64,000 bases of DNA from NCBI GenBank assembly GCA_020975725.1, contig QXJR01000003.1:868001-932000 (forward strand), read 5' to 3'. The first letter of the stretch is position 1; each line of letters begins with the position of its first letter. The notes beneath the pieces were generated by a model that worked only from the letters and a program-made list of their open reading frames with translations, was not told the DNA's origin and ran no database searches. Position numbers and translations under genes: made by a program. The stretch comes from Picocystis sp. L7. Lineage: Eukaryota; Chlorophyta; Picocystophyceae; Picocystales; Picocystaceae. Positions 1 through 10,119 of this stretch are shown here, one piece after another.

Positions 1-11
1 GGACGCCCCCC

Positions 12-57
12 ATCGAGATCTTTTCCAGATCTCGGTTGGGTTCCCGAAGATCTCGAT
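12..57. repeat. 11-bp inverted repeat ATCGAGATCTT / AAGATCTCGAT
   Basis: Perfect inverted arms lie at 12-22 and 47-57, about 75 bp upstream of the first start codon. The 13-mer ATCGAGATCTTTT at 12-24 recurs at 25284-25296 in the CDC7 promoter, so this may be a shared upstream element. Function is not known. Confidence 0.6.
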
Positions 58-132
58 ATCTCTCGGGGTTGGGGGAGGGGAGGCACGTCGATCCGAGCAG
101 CAAACCGAACGAGACGTCCACGAACAGGCGAC

Positions 133-582
133 ATGTACAGCGCGAGAAACGCGATTGCACCGCGAAACGCAGGCCTATGCGCTACAGGGAGGTGCATCAG
201 GAGGAACACCAGGAAAACAGCCGTCCGAGTGGTGGCGCATGAGGACGACGACGTGCTACCGATCCTGAGGCTACCGAAGAAGGAGACCGACGTGCCGAAT
301 CCAACCACGAAAGAGCAACGAGGGACCGTGGGGGCGACGACCGTGGGAGAGGAACTCGCACGAATCCACGGACAGATGAAAAACAGGGACACTTCCGTAA
401 AGGATAGGATGGAAGCGGAGCTCAACACCCCCAACTGGGACGGGGACGTGTACATCGGCAGCAACTGGAACGTCGGCACGGCGTTGCTGCTGGTGTTCGT
501 CGTGACCATGGTAGGCATAGGTGTCTTCGCCTACCTGACTTATGGGACCGTATGGGGTACCACGCCAGACGTGCAGTTTTGA
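133..582 (+). CDS. Putative plastid-targeted single-helix membrane protein
   Basis: A 149-residue protein. The first ~35 residues are rich in Arg, Ala, Asn and Thr with almost no acidic residues, as in a chloroplast transit peptide. A polar acidic/basic middle follows, then one strongly hydrophobic helix at about residues 115-136 and a short tail ending TPDVQF. The stretch just before the helix (NWDGDVYIGSNWN) has a conserved-looking Trp/Gly/Asn pattern. I do not recognise a named family. The layout (transit peptide, soluble linker, one C-terminal membrane span) fits a small thylakoid or envelope protein, such as an assembly factor or an accessory subunit of a photosynthetic complex. Function is inferred only from layout. 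The ATG at 133 gives the leader; nothing indicates an intron. Confidence 0.6.
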   Translation: MYSARNAIAPRNAGLCATGRCIRRNTRKTAVRVVAHEDDDVLPILRLPKKETDVPNPTTKEQRGTVGATTVGEELARIHGQMKNRDTSVKDRMEAELNTPNWDGDVYIGSNWNVGTALLLVFVVTMVGIGVFAYLTYGTVWGTTPDVQF

Positions 583-1529
583 GCTGGCGAGGATGTCATC
601 TTGCTCCATCCCCGAACCAAGCATGACTTGTGGGGTTCCCCCGGATGCCTGCTTCTAGCCTGTAGGTGAAGGCTCTACCGTGTACAGCACCTAATATTAT
701 CGAACGTTGTCCTTGCTGATCTATTGTACCATCAGGAAACGCTTGATCTTCCGATGCGAGCAACAAACCGTGGCTAGCAATCTTTTGCGTGTCGGTCATC
801 CCTGTCTTGGACCCCTTTGCACTTCCACTCGCTCGCCCTTGCGTTTCTCGCTCCGTGCACGGGTGTCCATGCGGTCCATATCTCTTGTTTGTGTCCATTC
901 GCGTGCCTTTGATTCGATACGCACTGCAAACGATCGCAGATGGACAATCGACACCTCCCCAACGACAGCTGGGCATTGCTCGATAATTCGTTCACCGCCG
1001 TCACGCAGACCAAGGTCGTCGGGTTTTCCGATCGTAAATCTCCCACCACGAGGGATAGACCTTACAAAAAGCCATGCTCTTGCCAGGTCTCCGTGCGCAT
1101 CCCCGGTCCCCCCCTTTGCTCGTCTCAACGGCCAGGACCAGTCGTTGGTGGGCGATCCAGGTCCACCTCAAAATTTTCCAGCTCTTCTCCTCCAGCTTGC
1201 TACCTCCATCACGAGTGCTACAGGATGGCACGTGTTGACGTGGACCGATTCGCACACTCGTCCTCCGCATGGAGGATGTCCCCCCAGGATCCAACGGTCC
1301 AGGTGGTCCTTGGACCATCCGAGAAGATTCTCCCCTGAATACCACTGGGGTGTGTGCATCACAATGGAGTGAATCGACGAACCTTCGAAGCGTCGGTGCG
1401 CCGCCTTCGCGACTTCGCGAACGCGTTGTTCGAGGCTTTGGCATGCGTGTTGCGGTTGGAAGGTGTGGCAGAGGAGCATCCGGTCGTGCATGCGGATCCA
1501 GGAGGGGAAAGACGCGCACGCAAGCCGCG
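583..1529. other. Intergenic spacer, no gene seen
   Basis: Open frames here on both strands have arginine/serine/proline-biased shadow composition and match no family. It should hold the 3' UTR of the first gene and the promoter and 5' UTR of the thioesterase. An in-frame ATG at 1443 could extend the thioesterase by a 29-residue Arg-rich leader. Confidence 0.6.
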
Positions 1530-2189
1530 ATGGCGTATCCTGAACCCGTGGTGGTGGAGCCGAGGAAGTCGCACACCGCCAGCATCGTTTGGTTGCATGG
1601 ACTGGGAGACAGCGGACATGGATGGGCGTCTATCAGTGCGCAGGTGCAGATGCCATGGGTGCGATACGTCTTTCCGACGGCGCCCAATCGGCCCATCACG
1701 ATCAATCAAGGGATGTCCATGCCGGGCTGGTTCGACCTCGCTGACCTAGGCGACAACTTCGTGGACGACAGAGAAGGCCTGATGGAAAGCATTCGATTCG
1801 TCAAGGAGATCGTGGACCAGGAAGTTTCCAAAGGGATACCCAGAGAACGCATTGTGGTGGGCGGTTTCTCCCAAGGCGGAGCAGTAGCCCTGCAAGCTCT
1901 GCGAAGTTTTCCAGTGGGAGGAATCGTCGCACTCAGCTCGTGGCTGCCCTTGGTCGGAGAAAAACCCTACGCCATCCCCGAAAACCAGGATGTCCCCATC
2001 CTCTTCTGCCACGGAGACAGTGACGAAGTGGTCAATTTTCATGTGGGCGAAGGGAGTGCGGAGAAACTCCACGCGGACGGTTTGAAGGTGGACTTCAAGG
2101 CCTTTCCAGGGATGGCACACGAGGCCTGCTTGGAAGAGATAGTGGACATCAAGAACTTCCTGGTGAATACCCTTCCAGACACCGAGTAA
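1530..2189 (+). CDS. Acyl-protein thioesterase (APT/lysophospholipase family)
   Basis: A 219-residue alpha/beta hydrolase of the acyl-protein thioesterase / carboxylesterase-2 family, which removes palmitate from cysteines of membrane-attached proteins or hydrolyses lysophospholipids. Seen directly: WLHGLGDSGHGW near residues 21-32 (oxyanion loop), nucleophile motif GFSQGG with Ser114, the acid in HGDSDEVV (Asp165) and GMAHEA with His197, all in family order and spacing. Length matches the usual ~220-230 residues. I chose the ATG at 1530 because it starts directly before the conserved core, as in cytosolic APTs. An upstream in-frame ATG at 1443 would add 29 basic residues that could be an organelle leader. 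It converges on the STRAP gene, leaving only ~100 nt between stop codons. Confidence 0.92.
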   Translation: MAYPEPVVVEPRKSHTASIVWLHGLGDSGHGWASISAQVQMPWVRYVFPTAPNRPITINQGMSMPGWFDLADLGDNFVDDREGLMESIRFVKEIVDQEVSKGIPRERIVVGGFSQGGAVALQALRSFPVGGIVALSSWLPLVGEKPYAIPENQDVPILFCHGDSDEVVNFHVGEGSAEKLHADGLKVDFKAFPGMAHEACLEEIVDIKNFLVNTLPDTE

Positions 2190-2266
2190 AGCATGAGCAA
2201 GAACTTTGTTACAGATGCACGTGCCTTCCACCGCAAGCACTTCCTTTTCGCTTCCGACTTCCACGG

Positions 2267-2272
2267 TTTATT
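2267..2272 (-). terminator. AATAAA polyadenylation signal of STRAP
   Basis: TTTATT on the plus strand reads AATAAA on the minus strand, 19 nt past the STRAP stop codon. This implies a very short 3' UTR. Confidence 0.6.
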
Positions 2273-2290
2273 CATGCCGGGAACACATCC

Positions 2291-3473
2291 TCAGTTGGCA
2301 GCAATGGCCATGCCCTTGGTATCCACAGATCGAGAACCTTCAACCTCTTCATGATCCATGGCAACTACCGGCGTACTAGGATCTGTTTCCCATATCCTTA
2401 TCGTCCCATCCTCCGACCCAGAGGAGAAAAGATCACCGGTAGGTGCAAATCTGACTGTATGCACCGGCCCATGATGGCCCTTGTTGCACTCGAGCTCCTT
2501 CCCTGTTTCATAATCGTGCAAGTGGACCCACATGTCAACCCCACCTACTGCGAACTTGCCTCTTTCCAAGCAGAGGGAGGCAGACTCCACCTCCGTATCA
2601 CAAGTGACGGACTTCACCAGCGATAGACTGGAGGCATCCCAGAACCTCACAACACGCCCATCGCACGTGGTCAGATACTTCCCATCCTGAGACAGTTCCA
2701 TATCCATGACCGGAAGGTCTGTTGGCAGCGTTCGCACACGCGTGAGCGTACGTAGGTCAAAGACTCCCACACCAGCCTCGTCATTGTTCGCAACCAGCAC
2801 CATAGTATCGTTATTCACAAAGAGGGCAGAGTGTATTGGTGATGCGAATCCTTCAATGACGTTTGGTTCTACTTCAGGTGCAGTTATATCATACAGCTTC
2901 ACACATTTCTCGTATCCTCCGGTAAGCAGCATGTTGCTGTTTCTCGAGAAATCCACCGTTCTCACGATGTGTTTGTGCTCGAATTCGTGCTTCTGCTCCC
3001 CAGTGATCGCGTCCCACACCCCCGCGGTGAAGTCCGCCGATCCGGTCGCGGCCAGTGTGGCGGTCGAATTCAAGCAGGCACTCCAGACGGCTCCTTTGTG
3101 TCCTTCGAACGTCCCGATCCAGTCTCCTGTCGTGCCGTTCCTCAGCATGGGCTGGCCGTCCTTGCTAGCGCTAATCAGAAAGTATCCATCTGGAGTCTCC
3201 GGACTATCGATCCGCACGTTGCGATGCGTCAGCACGTGCACCTTTACACTTCCATTCGCAGCGTTTCGTCGCCTGGGTGTCTCCTGCGGAAGAAGCTCGT
3301 TCTTCGTTCTCACGTGCACGTCCTGGCGGGACAGCGAGCATCCTTCCTGCACGGTTTCACCTCGTTCGAAGGATTTCGTTTCGGCACGCGTTGCGTACGC
3401 ACCTGTAGTTGATCTCGACGATGGGCCTGCTGTGTCCGTGGCACACCAGAGGGTTTTGTTGCCTCCTGGCCAT
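2291..3473 (-). CDS. STRAP: STRAP-like WD40 protein (serine-threonine kinase receptor-associated protein), one intron
   Basis: Exon 1 is 3473-3403 and exon 2 is 3203-2291, giving 327 residues; the 199-nt intron (3402-3204) has GTGCGT...ATAG borders. Exon 1 encodes MARRQQNPLVCHGHSRPIVE and the join restores NYSPETPDGYFLISASKDG, which matches the family start in which a first WD blade runs into the GYFLISASKDG.PMLR motif. Conserved TGDWIGTFEGHKGAVW and a full series of WD blades follow to GSEDGTIRIWE. STRAP proteins are ~330-350-residue scaffolds; in animals they are part of the SMN complex for snRNP assembly and bind receptor kinases, and plant homologues are conserved. The open frame continues upstream of exon 2 through the intron, so a naive long ORF would be wrong. 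The promoter faces the divergent GLDC gene. Confidence 0.93.
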
Positions 3474-4458
3474 GCTGCCCGTTCGTCCGCCGGTCCTGGT
3501 CGTCGACCCTTCCTCGACCACCTGGATCCCTTCGTCTGTCTCCCACGGTTCCGTCCCGTCCACGTCGAAGCGAAGCGATTCGAACCCACGTGCGTACGAG
3601 GCGCTTCTCCGACTGGCGTGTCCGACGTGCGATGGGATCGTCTCCACCGATCGCCACGTGTTAACCATCGATTAACCTCGCGACTTTCCCCCTGCTCTGC
3701 CCCCGAGAGACGTCGATCTCGAGGGGTTATCGATCGGGTTAAGCGGATCGGGCCTCCACGGGCGGTGATACAGGGGCGGTAGAAGGGGGACCTGGGATGC
3801 TTGGAGGGGGTTGTGGGAGGAGTGGTGAAGCCACGGGGGTTGGAACCACACAGGAGAGGCGTGGGATGGAGGTGGCAAGGCTCGTCTTCCACGGTGGGAT
3901 GGAGGACGGTGGATGGGCTCCACGGGTCGGCACCGTCGATCCACGTTGCCGGGATGCTTTTCTTCGGTCACCATCATCGATGTCCCATGGATGGACGAGC
4001 TGCAGGTGTGACGCTGAGCCTCGCACACCCCCTCTCTCCCTCTGCCACGGGTCTCTTCCGGGATCCTCCGGATAGACCCCCTTCGTCTCACCTCCCTCCC
4101 CAATCGTCCCATTCCAAACCCCCCTCCAGGGCGGAATTCAGATCCCCATCGAGATCCGTACCGTCCGTACCTCCCTGAATCTTCCCACCACGTCGTGGGC
4201 GTCTGTGGGACCTTCCCCTTCGGCGTGAGGGGGTAGAGGGACACGACCCATCCTCTCGATTCCGACGCCAAAGGACCATCCACCGTCGAGGATGCGCCCC
4301 TCGAACCAACCGGAAAACCCGGGTCGCCTCTGCGATGCACGGTCCCCGATCGTTCCCGCGCACTCCCCCATCTGCCGCAGAGGATCCCCACGCGTCCTTC
4401 CCCGCGCGTGAGGTCGTTCGTCCTCGTCCTCTGCGGGTGCGCATCCATCCGGATGGAC
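3474..4458. promoter_or_regulatory. Divergent promoter region between STRAP and GLDC
   Basis: No gene is seen; ORFs here are compositional shadows. The region is GC-rich and contains two copies of a motif found upstream of other genes here: CCGCAGAGGATC at 4375-4386 and, in the opposite orientation, TCCTCTGCGGG at 4427-4437, ending about 20 bp before the GLDC start codon. Confidence 0.5.
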
Positions 4459-7400
4459 ATGGGACCCTCCAGGCCGTACGTCCTTCAGAGTGTGTTCGCA
4501 GCCAACGCCATGGCGGTGCGTGCTGGCAGCGCTCGACGCACTGGCGGACTGCTGCGACGCCTCTGGTCCACCGCAGGGATCGAGAGCGAGAATGAAATCG
4601 CCATGGCGGTGAATGGAAAACCCATGCTGGCCGCCGGAGGGATCGCAGGACGAACCGCACGAGGTGCGGACGCGCCAAGGAAGCGAAGCACGACGGAACA
4701 GGGACGCGAGAGGAACCAATGGTGCTGACCGACGATGTGTTCCATCCGATTGCAGGCATCAACGCCTTCTCCGGATCCCTGGGCGTGCCCGGAGTGCATG
4801 GAGCACGCTACGTGTCCGTGGAAGCCCTCAAGCCCCAGGATTCGTACGTGCGCGTTCCAAGGCAAGAAGACTGCACCCACCGTTCGTGAACGAATGCTGA
4901 CGCGATTGTGCCACCGACTGTAGGTTCATCCCTCGACACAACAGTTCGAACGAGCAGGAGGTCAAGGAAATGCTGTCCTTGACCGGATTCGAGAGCGTCG
5001 ACGCGCTGATCGACGCCACCGTGCCGGCTAGCATTCGAAGGGAGCCCCTGACAATGGGGAAATACACGGAACCACTCAGTGAAAGTGATCACCTCAAGAA
5101 CTTCAAGGCCATGGCTTCGAAAAACAAGCTGTACAAGACGTACCTGGGGATGGGATACTATGGAACGCACACACCTACTGTCATTGTCCGAAACCTGCTG
5201 GAGAATCCGGGATGGTATACTCAATACACTCCTTATCAGGCCGAAATCTCGCAAGGACGTCTGGAGTCGCTGCTCAACTTCCAAACCATGATCACTGATC
5301 TCACAGCCATGCCGTTGTCCAACTCCAGTTTGTTGGATGAAGCCACAGCCGCTGCCGAAGCAATGACGATGTGCTCGGCCATTGCTCGGGGGAAGAAAGT
5401 CAAGTTTTTGGTCAGCCCTGATTGCCATCCGCAAACCATAGCTGTGTGTCAGTCCCGCGCCGATGGCCTTGGTCTTCAAACCATTGTTTGTGATCCCTCC
5501 GAGTTTTCCAAGCACTACGCCGGAAAAGACGTGTGCGGTGTACTTGTGCAGTACCCTGTCACAGACGGGACCATCGTGGACTATGGAGATGCCATCAAGG
5601 AAGCCCACGCAGCTGGTGTGAAGGTGGTCATGTCCACCGACCTCCTGGCGCTTACCAAGCTCACCCCCCCTGGGGAGCTGGGCGCAGATATGGTTGTTGG
5701 ATCTGCTCAGCGCTTTGGTGTTCCGGTTGGTTTTGGTGGACCTCATGCAGCGTTTTTGGCCACATCGGAGGAGTACAAGCGTCTGATGCCAGGCCGCATC
5801 ATCGGTGTGTCGGTGGATGGTCAAGGATATCCCACGCTACGGATGGCCATGCAAACTAGAGAGCAGCACATTCGCCGTGACAAAGCAACTTCTAACATTT
5901 GCACTGCACAAGCTCTTCTGGCAAATATCTCTGCAATGTATGCTGTGTACCACGGGCCCGAAGGCTTGAAGAAGATTGCTGAGAAGGTTAATGGCTTGGC
6001 ATCAGTTCTTGCAGTGGGTGCAAACAAGCTCGGACACTCCGCCCCGACCACTGGTTTCTTCGACACTGTGAGAATTAACGTTGGTGCTGGCAAGGCTCAA
6101 GCCATGGTGGATGCAGCTCTCGAACGCCAGATTAACCTCCGAAAGCTGGATGCAGATCACATCTGCGTGTCTTTGGACGAGACCACTAGTATTGAGGATG
6201 TGAACGAACTGTTCCATGTCCTTGCAGGTGGCCAGGCAACGTTCACTGTGCAAGATATCGCTGCAGAAGCTGACACATCCATACCATCTGCATTCCAAAG
6301 GAAGAGCGACTTCCTTCAACACCCCATCTTCAACATGTACCACTCCGAACATGAGATGCTGAGGTATTTGGCACGCTTGGAAGCCAAGGATCTGTCTTTG
6401 GTGCACTCCATGATTCCTCTTGGCTCTTGCACCATGAAGCTCAACTCGTCGTCTGAGATGATCCCTATCACCTGGCCCGAGTTGGCGAACATTCATCCGT
6501 TTGTTCCCCCCGAACAGACCGAAGGATACATGGAGATGCAGAATGACCTGGCTATGATGCTCGCAAAGATCACTGGGTTTGACGCTATGTCAATGCAGCC
6601 AAACTCTGGGGCTGCTGGAGAATACACTGGTCTGATGGCAATCAGGGCGTACCACAAGTCAAGGGGCGACCATCAGAGGAACATTTGTATCATCCCAGTC
6701 TCGGCCCACGGTACCAACCCGGCTTCGGCGGTTATGGCAGGTATGAAGGTGGTTGCCGTGCCCACCCTGTCCAACGGAAACATAGACATTACCACGCTGG
6801 AGGCCACGGCAAAGAAGCACAAAGACAACCTTGCTGCGCTGATGGTCACGTATCCATCCACGTATGGGGTTTATGAAGAAGGAATTGATGACATCTGTCG
6901 TATCATTCACGAAAACGGTGGCCAAGTCTACATGGATGGGGCAAACATGAACGCCCAGGTTGGACTTACCTCCCCGGGCCATATCGGAGCAGATGTTTGC
7001 CATTTGAACCTCCACAAGACCTTCTGCATCCCTCATGGCGGAGGTGGCCCAGGAATGGGGCCAATTGGTGTGAAGGCCCACCTTGCTCCATTCATGCCAA
7101 GCCATCCGGTCATTCCGACTGGACCCCTACCTGATGTCCCTGGGGAGAAGAAGCCATTTGGCACCGTGGCCGCTGCACCCCACAGCAGTGCCTTGATCAA
7201 TGCTATCAGCTATTCCTACATCGCAATGATGGGTGCAGAGGGGCTGACCCAGGCTTCATCTCGGGCTATCCTGAATGCGAACTACATGTCCAAGCTCCTT
7301 GAAGGTGCCTTCAATGTTGTGTTCCGTGGAAAGAATGGCACTTGTGCGCACGAGTTTATTATTGACATTCGCCCGTTCAAGGAATCTGCTGATGTGGAGG

Positions 7401-7807
7401 CAGAAGACATTGCGAAGCGCTTGATTGACTACGGTTTTCATGCACCCACCATGTCATGGCCCGTAGCTGGCACCCTAATGATCGAGCCCACCGAGTCAGA
7501 GTCCAAAGCCGAATTGGACCGGTTCTGCAATGCCATGCTGGCTATTAGAGAGGAAATCCGCATGATCGAGAAGGGCGAAATGCCCAGGGAGAATAACATG
7601 TTGAAGAACGCCCCGCACCCGGCAAGAATGGTTCTTGCTGATGAATGGGACAAGCCCTACACTAGAGATGTTGCTGCATTCCCAGCTTCCTGGGTGAGGG
7701 AGAGCAAGTTCTGGCCAACAACTGCCCGTGTGGATAATGTTCACGGAGATCGTCATTTGGTGGCCACCCTGCAGCCAGCCGAAGTAGTGCTGGAGGAGGC
7801 AGCATGA
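4459..7807 (+). CDS. GLDC: Glycine decarboxylase P-protein (glycine dehydrogenase, decarboxylating), two 5' introns
   Basis: The mitochondrial P-protein of the glycine cleavage system, a PLP enzyme that decarboxylates glycine in photorespiration and one-carbon metabolism. Proposed exons are 4459-4663, 4756-4843 and 4924-7807, giving 1058 residues, close to the usual ~1040 for plant P-proteins. The two introns (92 and 80 nt) have GT-AG ends and join without a frame break, giving a continuous basic presequence starting [13 protein letters not shown] and the junction [13 protein letters not shown], which resembles the leader/core boundary of plant P-proteins. Core landmarks: [32 protein letters not shown], and the PLP-lysine motif [18 protein letters not shown]. 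It is single-copy-sized with no internal break. The start could instead be the ATG at 4453, two codons earlier. It converges on the M20 peptidase gene with 53 nt between stop codons. Confidence 0.95.
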
Positions 7808-7860
7808 AGATTTTTCCCACCCTATATCGTACGTTGTAAAAAGAGGTTACTAAAAATGCA

Positions 7861-9171
7861 TTACATCTCTTCGCAATTCGCAACCCAGTTGGCAAGGATC
7901 TCAACACCACTTTCCATGTCGCTCAAGAGGCAATATTCATTGTCAGCATGGTACGAACTCATCAGTCCGAAACCGAGCATGAATATATTGAAGCCTGCCT
8001 CTTGCATTTCTTTCACCAAGGGCAAGCTGCCGCTCACAGAGTAAGGTTGGCACGTCTTCTTTATCTGTTTGATGGCCGAGCAGAGGGCGTGGTAGTGAGG
8101 AGTAAGATTGCACGCTATCCCATGCATGACGTAGTCTCCAAAACGAAGCTCCAAGGAAGCTTTTTTGTCCGGTATTGCATATTGGGAAACAGGCCCATGT
8201 GATGGCAGGCAAGTGGGGTCCTCGTTCAATTGTTCAACTGCTTCAACCAGCGCTTCTTTAACTTGCTCCATCGTGTAGAAGGGTGTGAGCCTCACATCAC
8301 CCTGCACCAAGCACCACTGTGGTATCTGATTCAAACCACCTTTGGCACAAGATATCTGAGTTGGTTTCATGGTGGATGGTGTACGGAAGAAGTATTCCTC
8401 CTCCTTGGCACAAGCAGGAAAACGCTTGTAGAAAACTTCCTGCAGGTACTTGGTTGCTTCCATGGCGAACTCGACGGCATTGATTCCCTGCTGCGGCATT
8501 CCGCTGTGACAAAGCACTCCGTTGCACTTCAAATCCCAAGTTAGTGCTCCAGCAGTACCGATGCAGGGTTGTGAATCCGCTGTGTCTAGCCAAAGCAACG
8601 GTCCTTTCTTCATGAATTCCAACTTGCCACCCTCCAGCAGTCCATCCACGCCCACCCCGGCTTCTGCCTGGGCCTCCTCACTGGCAATGAACACCGCGCA
8701 CACTGTGGTGTCTAATTCGATACCGGATTCGGCCAATTGAGTCATCATGGTGGTCACAAGTGCCACGTGTCCGAGGCAATCGGTGGTCCCTCTTCCAAAG
8801 AGTTTATCCCCTTCCACCTGCAACTGGAAAGGATCTCTTTCCCAACATTCAGGATCCGCCACCACCACATCCAAGTGACTTCCAACCACGGAAACCACCT
8901 TGTCCGAGCTTCCAGTAATCTTCAGGATCAGGTTCCCTCTTCCTTCCGAGTAGACCACGTGTTCCACATGTAGCTTTCCTCCGTTTTCCACGCGAAACGG
9001 GTCGACGGCAGCCATGACATGGTGAATGGCCAGGTTCTCCTGGGGAACGAAGTGCGGCGGATTGTCCTGCAGCTTCTCGGAAGTCCCAATCAGCTTCTCC
9101 AGCAGGTTCAAGAACCTCTTTCGGTCGAGTTTCAACGCACGAAGTGTCGCGATCGCATCCTCCTTCGCCAT
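7861..9171 (-). CDS. M20 metallopeptidase, acetylornithine-deacetylase type
   Basis: A 436-residue M20-family amidohydrolase. Zinc-site motifs are visible in order: GSHLDVV (His99, Asp101), GRGTTDCLGH (bridging Asp131), ASEEAQAE (catalytic and metal Glu, about 165-166) and a C-terminal HADNEYC (metal His). The dimerisation insert typical of M20 enzymes lies between. The sequence resembles the plant/algal proteins annotated as acetylornithine deacetylase, which would release ornithine from N-acetylornithine in arginine biosynthesis. Substrate is inferred by family; plants and algae mostly use the acetyl-cycle enzyme (ArgJ), and some relatives act on other acyl-amino acids. No leader is obvious, suggesting the cytosol. 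It is intronless as read. The same-strand gene upstream is COX17. Confidence 0.88.
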   Translation of the reverse strand: MAKEDAIATLRALKLDRKRFLNLLEKLIGTSEKLQDNPPHFVPQENLAIHHVMAAVDPFRVENGGKLHVEHVVYSEGRGNLILKITGSSDKVVSVVGSHLDVVVADPECWERDPFQLQVEGDKLFGRGTTDCLGHVALVTTMMTQLAESGIELDTTVCAVFIASEEAQAEAGVGVDGLLEGGKLEFMKKGPLLWLDTADSQPCIGTAGALTWDLKCNGVLCHSGMPQQGINAVEFAMEATKYLQEVFYKRFPACAKEEEYFFRTPSTMKPTQISCAKGGLNQIPQWCLVQGDVRLTPFYTMEQVKEALVEAVEQLNEDPTCLPSHGPVSQYAIPDKKASLELRFGDYVMHGIACNLTPHYHALCSAIKQIKKTCQPYSVSGSLPLVKEMQEAGFNIFMLGFGLMSSYHADNEYCLLSDMESGVEILANWVANCEEM

Positions 9172-9499
9172 CGTCGGTTTGGGCCGAACGAAGCTGAAAA
9201 GGGATGTTTAAAGGGAAAGCTTGATCGGACAGTCCCGAAGGTTGACCCCAGAATAGTTCGTTTCACCAGGGTTCGCGACTGGGCTGCATCTATGCGAAGA
9301 GAGGTCGAGGTCCTAAAACTTGTGACGAGCGATTACAAGCGCAAAGAACGGGAAAGCAAGCAATGCTCTTGCGCACATGAAGGATTCCAGAACGACGCCG
9401 GATCGGCTCGAAAGGCTTTTGTGCAGGAATCGCTGCGCCGCGGACGAGCGACCCTAATTCGGACCCCGTCGGCGCACCGGTCTTGCACCGAACGTCACA

Positions 9500-9780
9500 T
9501 CACACGTTGAATCCTTCCGCACGCAAGCATTCCTTGTGCTTTTCGATGAGATCCTGGCACGCCTCCTCGCCCTTCTCGGCAATGCATTGATCCCGAATCG
9601 CCTGCAGGTCCAATTACGCCTTGTCAGCCGTCGACGGTTCGCCGTATGTAGCGGGCACGCCTCCTTCCGAGCGCATCGAATGCGCACCTTGGTCTCTGGG
9701 CACGCGCAGCAGATCTTCTTCGGCTTCGATTCGCTTTGTGTGTCACTCGTGTCGTCTTTCTTCTCCTTGGAATGGTCCAT
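9500..9780 (-). CDS. COX17: COX17 copper metallochaperone, one intron
   Basis: Exon 1 is 9780-9688 and exon 2 is 9601-9500, with an 86-nt intron (9687-9602, GTGCGC...TGCAG), giving 64 residues. The product carries the COX17 CC motif in [11 protein letters not shown] and two CX9C motifs: C-PETKAIRDQ-C and [14 protein letters not shown]17 delivers Cu(I) to SCO1 and COX11 for cytochrome c oxidase assembly in the mitochondrial intermembrane space; import depends on the twin CX9C fold, so no presequence is expected and none is seen. The exon structure is supported because only the spliced form restores the second helix. It is divergent from the CobW GTPase gene, with 339 bp between start codons. 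Co-expression of two metal-handling genes from this promoter is possible but untested. Confidence 0.95.
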
Positions 9781-10119
9781 GAGTCGCCAACCGACGTGTC
9801 TCCACCTCGCTGTGCCTCACGAAAGGCACGAACGCACCACGTCTGGACCGTAAAAAGACCGTATATACTGCGGTAATATCGGTCCATTGTGCTCTCCTCC
9901 GAAACGGAAGTTCTGACCGGGAAGACCTTTCGATCGCCCGATCAAGGGCCCCGGATCCGCCTTTCAAACCAACCGGTCTGCGTGGACACATCGTGCACCC
10001 TCTCCCGCAGAGGATTCGCCCATTTAGTTTAGTAGCATCCTCCAGTCCTCTACGCTACATGCACGAATTTTTCGGTATTAGGACGAGACGTGCCGACTGC
10101 CAACGACGCTTTCGTCGCC
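9781..10119. promoter_or_regulatory. Bidirectional promoter between COX17 and the CobW GTPase gene
   Basis: A 339-bp spacer between divergent start codons. It holds CCCGCAGAGGA at 10004-10014, the reverse complement of the TCCTCTGCGGG motif seen upstream of GLDC and CDC7. No other element is recognised. Confidence 0.5.

Noticed and set aside
2291-3892. 533-residue minus-strand ORF as the STRAP protein
   Set aside because: Its N-terminal ~225 codons are Arg/Ser/Pro-rich and run through an intron; the conserved first blade is in another frame reached by a GT-AG splice.
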